Virus record (IMG/VR): IMGVR_UViG_3300005577_000009 | Coordinates: 1 to 49,853 of that record | Length of the DNA: 49,853 nucleotides | Reading direction: 5' to 3' (one strand) | Source of the DNA: a virus | In this document: positions 45,381 to 49,853 of the stretch, piece by piece | Numbering within the stretch: the stretch's first letter is position 1 | Layout: every line of letters begins with the position of its first letter | Translations under genes and position numbers: made by a program | Notes under the pieces: model-generated | Database searches by the model: none | Seen by the model: the letters and a program-made list of their open reading frames with translations, nothing else | What the model was told of the DNA's origin: nothing

Positions 45381-45808
45381 GAATGCTTCCATCCTTCCAG
45401 ATGCAGCCCGAATGGCAGTGCGAAGCCGTCAGGCATCGCCCAGAGGTGCCGACAGTTCGCATCATCAACCAGCTGCGATTGCGGCGGGAATACCTCCACC
45501 GCGACCCTTTCCGCACCGCACAGCTCATCTTTGATGCGCTGCATGTCGGCCCAGGGAAAGATCAGCCCCTCGTCGTGCCGTCGAAGTATGAGGTGATCGA
45601 TCACGCCCCAGTCCGATGCGCGCTCGAAAAACTGCACCGAGTACACGTCATTCAGGCACGCCCGCTTGAGTCCAGTCATCGGGCGATTCGGTGCCCATGC
45701 GGGCAACTCGTGATAAATCTTGGCGCGTGTATCGGCTAAGTAGTCGCGCCACTCCCACGGCCCCCAATCGGCCGGTCGTTCGGAAATGTTCGGTTTCGGC
45801 GGCGGCAT
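45377..45808 (-). CDS. Conserved phage protein
   Basis: A 143-aa protein from ATG 45808 (AAAGGACGC upstream). LNDVYSVQFFERASDWGVIDHLILRRHDE and FPWADMQRIKDELCG, ...AVEVFPPQSQLVDDANCRHL, ...LPFGLH form a pattern seen in a widespread family of small phage proteins of unknown function in replication regions. It lies between an ASCH gene and small coupled genes. Confidence 0.65.
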   Translation of the reverse strand: MPPPKPNISERPADWGPWEWRDYLADTRAKIYHELPAWAPNRPMTGLKRACLNDVYSVQFFERASDWGVIDHLILRRHDEGLIFPWADMQRIKDELCGAERVAVEVFPPQSQLVDDANCRHLWAMPDGFALPFGLHLEGWKHS

Positions 45809-45822
45809 GCGTCCTTTCTGTG

Positions 45823-46296
45823 TCACAGCCCTAATTCTCCTTCCCATCGCCACAGCCCCGGCATCCCACGCGCGGCAATCGGCGCGGGCAGCGGGCGCAC
45901 ATTGTCGAATATCCAGCCGTAGCGCCCCGGTTCGTAGTCGCCAAAGGCGCGCTCTTGGTCAGTCAGGATGTGCCGCGACCGCTGAGATACGAGCTGGTTG
46001 CGCGGCCATTCGTACGCGATCTGTACGCAATCCACCAGATCGACCAGCGCGATGATCTTGCCGCGCGGCAGCCGGGCGGGGCTTTCCTTCGGGAGTGCTG
46101 AGCGGAAGGGCTCCGACAGGCACAGATCCCACAGCGCCGCCTCGGTTGTGCCGCGTGGCCCGGGCGCGGCGGTCTGATGAATCAGGAGCGGGCCTCGATA
46201 CTTGGTTTGCCATCCGCGCGTCTCGATGCGTTTTTGTAGCAGCTCAATGAGGGTGCCGTAGGGCGGGCTACAGGAGAGGACGGGGTAGCTCGTCAT
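45823..46296 (-). CDS. ASCH-domain protein
   Basis: A 157-aa protein with the ASCH layout: SPPYGTLIELLQKRIETRGW, the basic strand KYRGPLLIHQTA, GKIIALVDLVDCVQI, and the end YGWIFDNVRPLPAPIAARGM, WRWEGEL. ASCH proteins have a PUA-like fold and bind RNA or modified nucleotides; some act in coactivators and others as small enzymes. Its start overlaps the upstream stop as ATGA. Confidence 0.8.
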   Translation of the reverse strand: MTSYPVLSCSPPYGTLIELLQKRIETRGWQTKYRGPLLIHQTAAPGPRGTTEAALWDLCLSEPFRSALPKESPARLPRGKIIALVDLVDCVQIAYEWPRNQLVSQRSRHILTDQERAFGDYEPGRYGWIFDNVRPLPAPIAARGMPGLWRWEGELGL

Positions 46297-47099
46297 TGCA
46301 TTCGCCTTTGCAGCTCCATAATGAACGCTTCAAGCGCGCTAGCGTATGCCTCCAGCTGCGTGGTGTAGGCAACTTGCGCACTGACATCGGCAGAGACTGG
46401 TCGGCGCGGGCGCGGTGGCACGGCAGGTGGACGGGCGACCTGCGCGATCGGTGCTTTTGCCGGTGCGGCCTTGATCGGCGGAAGATCCATGCCATCTTCC
46501 AGGAGTGACAGCCGATCAAGCACATTACTCCATTCCCGCGTTACGATCCCGGTCATCTCGCCTTTCTTGGTCACGAATGCTACGGTATCGCCGTGCGCGT
46601 GCGTGCTGAGCGTGATGCCATGCACGAGCAATCGCCGCTGCACAATCGCGAACTCAGGCGGCAGATCGGGCGTGGCGATTTCGGTGACTGCCTGCTGAAT
46701 ATGCTTTGCGGTGCGCGGCGTGTCGCCAGCTATCTGATCGGCGCGGGCAATCACTTTCGGCCGGTCGGCGGGCGCGGCCTTGGCAATTGTCTCAAGCTGT
46801 GATGCTGGGAGTGGATTCCCGATTCGGGAATCGCCAAACAATTCGCGCTCGACTTTCGCAGCGGTTAATTGCCGATACAGCGCGGTGCTACTTCCCTCGA
46901 ACTCATTCTTGACGCACGCCCGCCAGCTTCCATAGCCCAGCGCCCGCCATCCCTCACGATCGTACAGCTCTAACAACTCCTGACGTGATTGATCGAGTCG
47001 TCGATTAATGTTCTTAACGATTTGACGCGCCTCGGTCGCGTCCATCATCGGCACGCCGACGATCACATTGTCGGTCGTGGCTAGCTCTTGGGTGGCCAT
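46293..47099 (-). CDS. ParB/KorB-like HTH DNA-binding protein
   Basis: A 268-aa protein from ATG 47099 (AGGAGG upstream). Residues about 20-100: NRRLDQSRQELLELYDREGW RALGYGSWRACVKNEFEGSS TALYRQLTAAK, the kind of helical DNA-binding region that follows the nuclease domain in ParB relatives and is frequent alone in Chloroflexota and Actinobacteria phages. The C-terminal part is Pro-rich then a helix. It may act in plasmid-like partition, transcription or replication. Confidence 0.6.
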   Translation of the reverse strand: MATQELATTDNVIVGVPMMDATEARQIVKNINRRLDQSRQELLELYDREGWRALGYGSWRACVKNEFEGSSTALYRQLTAAKVERELFGDSRIGNPLPASQLETIAKAAPADRPKVIARADQIAGDTPRTAKHIQQAVTEIATPDLPPEFAIVQRRLLVHGITLSTHAHGDTVAFVTKKGEMTGIVTREWSNVLDRLSLLEDGMDLPPIKAAPAKAPIAQVARPPAVPPRPRRPVSADVSAQVAYTTQLEAYASALEAFIMELQRRMQ

Positions 47100-47335
47100 A
47101 GCTGCATTGCCTCCTGATGTGCGACCGGCGTCTCGCAAACTGCGCACGACGATCGCCAGTTGTCACGAACGTACTGACAGGTCACACGATCAACGGCGTA
47201 GCCCTTCCGCATCGCCCATGCCGTCTCCTTCGCATTCCCCGGTCGCGCGCTTGGACTGTCCACGCCCGCGAACACGAAGCAGCCGCACGGCTTGCGGGCG
47301 ATATAGGCCATTGGCTCGGGGTCTTGTGTCTCCAT
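47081..47335 (-). CDS. Small Cys-containing protein
   Basis: An 84-aa protein from ATG 47335 (AAGGAGCTG upstream). It has CGCFVFAG near residue 17 and CAVC near 64. The start MAYIARKPCGC is typical of a small phage/host family. The function is unknown. Confidence 0.6.
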   Translation of the reverse strand: METQDPEPMAYIARKPCGCFVFAGVDSPSARPGNAKETAWAMRKGYAVDRVTCQYVRDNWRSSCAVCETPVAHQEAMQLWPPKS

Positions 47336-47344
47336 ATCAGCTCC

Positions 47345-47590
47345 TTACAACGCCATGCTTTCTTGCCGGACTGGGGGGGGTAGCGCGGTCGCGATGCCGA
47401 GCGCCTTGCATGCCTGGATGATCGCTTCGTCACACGTCAGCACCGCGATCCCCATCAGCGCGGCACACGCGGCGACATCGCTCGCGCTCTCGAACAGCGC
47501 CTGGCCATCGCAGCGCAGGCCACTCATCAGCGCCACGCGGTAGCCGCCGAACAGCGCCGGGCCGACGTCGAGGAGACGGTCAGGTTTCAT
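47345..47590 (-). CDS. Small protein of unknown function
   Basis: An 81-aa protein from ATG 47590 in an ATGA overlap. The stretch ASDVAACAALMGIAVLTCDE AIIQACKALGI resembles the last helix-strand-helix of PIN domains, but the catalytic N-terminal half is absent, so it is unlikely to be a nuclease. Confidence 0.55.
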   Translation of the reverse strand: MKPDRLLDVGPALFGGYRVALMSGLRCDGQALFESASDVAACAALMGIAVLTCDEAIIQACKALGIATALPPPVRQESMAL

Positions 47591-47877
47591 TCGCGCCACC
47601 TATACGCAATGTAGTGCCACGGCATGCCGTCGTGCTCTTTTACGCCCTGCCCTTCGAGCGGAAAGCGGATTGCCGTTTCGGGGACGCTGCAATCGCGCTT
47701 GAAGACATCGATCTCGGTCACACCCAGCGGCTTCTTGCCGCGCGAGATCGTGAGCGTCGTGATGTCCGCTTGGACGCGCACCGCGATCCGCGCGCCGCCT
47801 TTCAGATCGAGCGCGCGATCTTCGCCGCTGGCTTTCGCGCGGCGGTGGAGTTCGGTGTAGAGACTGCTCAGTGACAC
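47587..47877 (-). CDS. Small protein, GTG start
   Basis: A 96-aa protein from GTG 47877, chosen because GGAGGTG stands 7 bases upstream. SLSSLYTELHRRAKASGEDR then a beta-rich segment (GARIAVRVQADITTLTISRG). It ends MPWHYIAYRWRE. No family is recognised. Confidence 0.65.
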   Translation of the reverse strand: MSLSSLYTELHRRAKASGEDRALDLKGGARIAVRVQADITTLTISRGKKPLGVTEIDVFKRDCSVPETAIRFPLEGQGVKEHDGMPWHYIAYRWRE

Positions 47878-47996
47878 GTCAGCACCTCCAGCTCGCGCGC
47901 CTGGACGCGCTTCAGCTTGCCCTGATAGACGATGATCGAGTGGCGGCCATCGACCCGCACCACGCGCACGGTCTCGCCGCGATAGACGGCGGTCAC
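47868..47996 (-). CDS. Very short beta-rich protein, GTG start
   Basis: A 42-aa protein from GTG 47996 in a GTGA overlap: MTAVYRGETVRVVRVDGRHS, then IIVYQGKLKRVQARELEVLT. A small beta-barrel of the KOW/SH3 type is suggested by alternating Val and charged residues. Confidence 0.55.
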   Translation of the reverse strand: MTAVYRGETVRVVRVDGRHSIIVYQGKLKRVQARELEVLTCH

Positions 47997-48931
47997 GATG
48001 CACCGCGCAGTCGCTGATCGGGGCCGCTAAATGGTAGCTCGATTCCGCGTGTCATCTCATACAGCCGGCTATACAGCGCGTCGTCGAGCGTGCCCTGGCT
48101 AACCAGTTGCTCCAGGCTCTTTTCACTCGTAAAAATCGACCAGCGCCGGCGGTTGTAGCGCCGGTCAAGCACGCTGCCCCATGCGTTCTGGACGCGCGCC
48201 CGATCCGCGTCGCTCGTCGGCTGGTACTTGCCAATGTCGTCAAACACGGTCAGCCAAGTTCGCTCACCTGGCTCGCTCACCAGTGACTCGAAGGCCGGGC
48301 CGAACTCCACACCGCGCGTCTGGTGGAGATACTTAAACTCATTCAGGATGGCCGCACGGTTGCCCACGCTGCGCGCCTGGAGCAGCAGCGCGATTGCGAG
48401 GTGCGTCTTTCCGCGTCCCCGCGGGCCACAAAAGTACAGCGCCGCCGGCGGGCCGACTCGGTAGCCGCACACCACATGTGCAGCCTGAATATCGCGCAAC
48501 CATTTGACGGATTGATTCAACGGGGCAGGATCGGCCATCCAGTCGGCGTGGAAGGTGTCGAGCGTTAGGCCGGCGCTGACAGCCAAGGTATCGACATCGT
48601 ACGCGCCGCTATTTTCGTCACGACTGCCGCGCAGTGCATTGGTCGCGTGCTGGCTGATCGCGATGGAGCGAGCGCGGTCGGTCTCGACACACGCACAGTC
48701 ACTCCAGTAGCGGATCGAGCGCCCGATCGCGTTCTCTGGCGTCTCACGCAGTTCACGAAAATCTCCGCACTGGGGGCACGCCCGCACCGTGCCAAGCGGG
48801 TCAATAGTCAAGGGTAGTCCGTACCGGCCCGCGCTCTGGTAGCGCTGCTCCAGCCTGGTCAGACTGTTTATCGGCGCGACGAAGCCGCGCCGGGTCTCCA
48901 CTGGGGGGAGCGGGTCGTTGTTGTCGTTCAT
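47993..48931 (-). CDS. DnaC-like helicase loader (AAA+ ATPase)
   Basis: A 312-aa protein. Walker A is GPRGRGKT (169-176), Walker B TVFDD (228-232), sensor region SIFTSEKS (266-271) and Arg finger SRLYEMT (288-294). An N-terminal zinc knuckle uses Cys52, Cys55, Cys79 and Cys81, and a long helix leads to the ATPase. DnaC/DnaI relatives load the host replicative helicase at the phage origin. The overlap of 131 bases with the initiator and its position match lambda P/phi80-like initiator-loader pairs. Confidence 0.9.
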   Translation of the reverse strand: MNDNNDPLPPVETRRGFVAPINSLTRLEQRYQSAGRYGLPLTIDPLGTVRACPQCGDFRELRETPENAIGRSIRYWSDCACVETDRARSIAISQHATNALRGSRDENSGAYDVDTLAVSAGLTLDTFHADWMADPAPLNQSVKWLRDIQAAHVVCGYRVGPPAALYFCGPRGRGKTHLAIALLLQARSVGNRAAILNEFKYLHQTRGVEFGPAFESLVSEPGERTWLTVFDDIGKYQPTSDADRARVQNAWGSVLDRRYNRRRWSIFTSEKSLEQLVSQGTLDDALYSRLYEMTRGIELPFSGPDQRLRGAS

Positions 48932-49670
48932 AGGGGCCTGCCTTCAGTTTTCGATAGAGCCGCGCGCCGGCGTAGCTGCCGGCATCTGGCTCGGATAGGT
49001 GCTCACACAAGCGGGTGAGTTGCTCGATGGTGACATCAGGCCATTGCTTTCGGTACAGGCGAGCAAGCGGCTCTGCCTGGGTAATATCGTAGCGCGCGAA
49101 CAACGCGATCAGCGGATCGGCGTCGTTCGTTTCCGCTCGATCCAATTCGGGAGCGCGCGCACCACCACCATGATTCTGAATCTTCTGAATCTTCTGATCA
49201 GAAGAGAGCTGATCAGTTTGAGGCATTGGAGAGGGATCGAATAGCGAAGAAATTGACACCTGTGTCAATTCTTGTGACACAGGTGTCAATCTTTTTGATC
49301 GTGGGATCAATTCTTTTGATCGTGGGATCAATTCTTCAGGATCAGAATTGACGCCTGTGTCATTTCCTGAGAGCGTTGCAGTTGTGTGAAGTGTGAAGCG
49401 ATCAGGGATGTCAGCATTCCGATCCCACCCTATCCATCCGGTTGCCTCTAGTTCTTGGAGCCACCGGTACACGCTGCGCGCAGTGGTGCTCAGTGCCTCA
49501 GCCAGCTTATCAAACTCCGGCTGAAGGTCGTTCCAGCGAAACACGAACAGGACACCCCAGAGTCGACATGCTTGCGCGCTTACCTGATGATCGAGGATCA
49601 ACGCTTGAGGCATGGGCGCGAAAGCTACATCGATCTCGATCCGTCGGCGGTTCGTTTTTTTCGCGCTCAT
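48801..49670 (-). CDS. Replication initiator with internal origin
   Basis: A 289-aa protein from ATG 49670 (AAGGGAACGCG upstream). Winged-helix N-terminal half: LILDHQVSAQACRLWGVLFV, FDKLAEALSTTARSVYRWLQELEATGW. The middle has four 7-residue repeats (EELIPRS, KELIPRS, KRLTPVS, QELTQVS) encoded by 21-bp tandem iterons. A helical DnaD-like end follows (PLIALFARYDITQAEPLARL...), then a basic tail. Architecture and the coupling to a helicase loader resemble lambda O/P. The last 131 bases overlap the loader. Confidence 0.8.
   Translation of the reverse strand: MSAKKTNRRRIEIDVAFAPMPQALILDHQVSAQACRLWGVLFVFRWNDLQPEFDKLAEALSTTARSVYRWLQELEATGWIGWDRNADIPDRFTLHTTATLSGNDTGVNSDPEELIPRSKELIPRSKRLTPVSQELTQVSISSLFDPSPMPQTDQLSSDQKIQKIQNHGGGARAPELDRAETNDADPLIALFARYDITQAEPLARLYRKQWPDVTIEQLTRLCEHLSEPDAGSYAGARLYRKLKAGPYERQQRPAPPSGDPARLRRADKQSDQAGAALPERGPVRTTLDY
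49254..49369. repeat. Iterons of the replication origin
   Basis: Four 21-bp units stand in tandem: 49254-49274, 49275-49295, 49296-49316 and 49317-49337 (plus-strand sense, TGAYMSM...CAATTCTT). Two have core TGACAC...GTGTCA, two TGATCGTGGGATCA; a fifth related unit lies at 49349-49369. Each has a dyad core. Next to them is a less GC-rich stretch with repeated CTGAATCTT (49170-49200). The arrangement matches the origin within lambda gene O. Confidence 0.8.
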
Positions 49671-49691
49671 CGCGTTCCCTTTGCGCTGTTG

Positions 49692-49768
49692 TGATACAAT
49701 GCAGGCAACATATGAGTACTCCTGAGCAGGCCAGAGCACATGGGGCGCAATCCCATCGCTCTGGCCTG
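49692..49768. promoter_or_regulatory. Extended -10 box and hairpin at the contig join
   Basis: The plus strand has TGA-TACAAT (49692-49700). The hairpin CAGGCCAGAGC/GCTCTGGCCTG (49727-49737 with 49758-49768), with inner ATGGG/CCCAT, follows; it stands just beyond the stop of the leftward GIY-YIG-like gene and so terminates it. The region also separates it from the initiator operon. Confidence 0.55.
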
Positions 49769-49853
49769 TTTAGTTATCGATCTGGATTAAGCGTGGTAAG
49801 CCCGCAGATCCAATCGACTTCGTGTGGCTCGAGATCGAACCACTCGCCATTCA
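49764..49853. repeat. Terminal direct repeat, right copy
   Basis: Identical to bases 1-90, including the last codons and stop of the GIY-YIG-like gene. The window should be treated as a circle with one copy removed. Confidence 0.95.

Noticed and set aside
47345-47590. PIN-domain toxin nuclease
   Set aside because: Only a final helix-strand-helix resembles PIN; the acidic catalytic residues of the first half are missing.

Overview
This window is very probably the complete genome of a temperate, tailed (siphovirus-like) bacteriophage. Bases 1-90 are repeated exactly at 49764-49853, so the sequence closes into a circle of about 49,763 bp (circular or circularly permuted molecule, or an assembler overlap across the join). 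The gene content is entirely phage-like: tyrosine integrase, Cro/C1-type repressor, terminase, portal, maturation protease, HK97-type capsid, tail assembly chaperone with a frameshift, tape measure, tail tip, endolysin, helicase loader and initiator. The host cannot be read off directly. The GC-rich sequence, the abundance of CGATCG, the short tandem repeats and the style of the small proteins (e.g. the repressor) suggest Chloroflexota; this is an inference of low to moderate confidence.

Layout. 0-2.0 kb (minus): GIY-YIG-like protein, a multi-HTH protein and two small coupled genes. 2.2-3.2 kb (plus): integrase, followed by a repeat-rich candidate attP zone. 3.3-5.1 kb: small unknown genes, a lipoprotein moron flanked by 12-bp direct repeats, and the repressor (minus). 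5.09-5.16 kb: a symmetric switch in which two sigma70-type promoters face away from each other as mirror images around base 5127. 5.2-8.5 kb (plus): early genes including zinc-binding proteins, a winged helix protein and a Mom-like acyltransferase-fold protein. 8.6-9.1 kb: a minus-strand coiled-coil gene between hairpins and outward promoters. 9.3-11.5 kb (plus): lysis region. 11.5-37.9 kb (plus): terminase, portal fused to a 2H phosphoesterase domain, head genes, capsid, an HNH gene inserted in reverse, then a 5-kb sugar cassette (three glycosyltransferases, a methyltransferase, heptose kinase, heptose isomerase), then connector, tail tube, chaperone, tape measure and tail tip. A perfect 42-bp palindrome at 37923-37964 terminates transcription from both sides. 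38-49.7 kb (minus): three transcription units. The long one runs from the replication initiator (with internal 21-bp iterons, a lambda-like origin) through the helicase loader, an ASCH protein, a ParB-like protein and many small genes into a block of five membrane or exported proteins plus a MazG-like enzyme.

How it fits together. The repressor probably binds the dyad at 5093-5161 and silences the rightward early genes and possibly the 39.5-kb unit, whose promoter carries the same GGGTGTATA element. On induction, the minus operon supplies initiator, helicase loader and origin, and the plus operon supplies packaging, head, decoration and tail. The sugar cassette sits between capsid and connector genes, so glycosylation of the particle (perhaps with a heptose) is the simplest reading. 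Strongest leads: the portal-2H fusion (a virion-borne nucleotide-cleaving domain), the heptose/glycosyltransferase island, the motif shared by protease and capsid N-termini, repeated promoter-plus-hairpin modules, the mirror-image switch, the iteron origin inside the initiator gene, and a UUU-C +1 frameshift in the tail chaperone.
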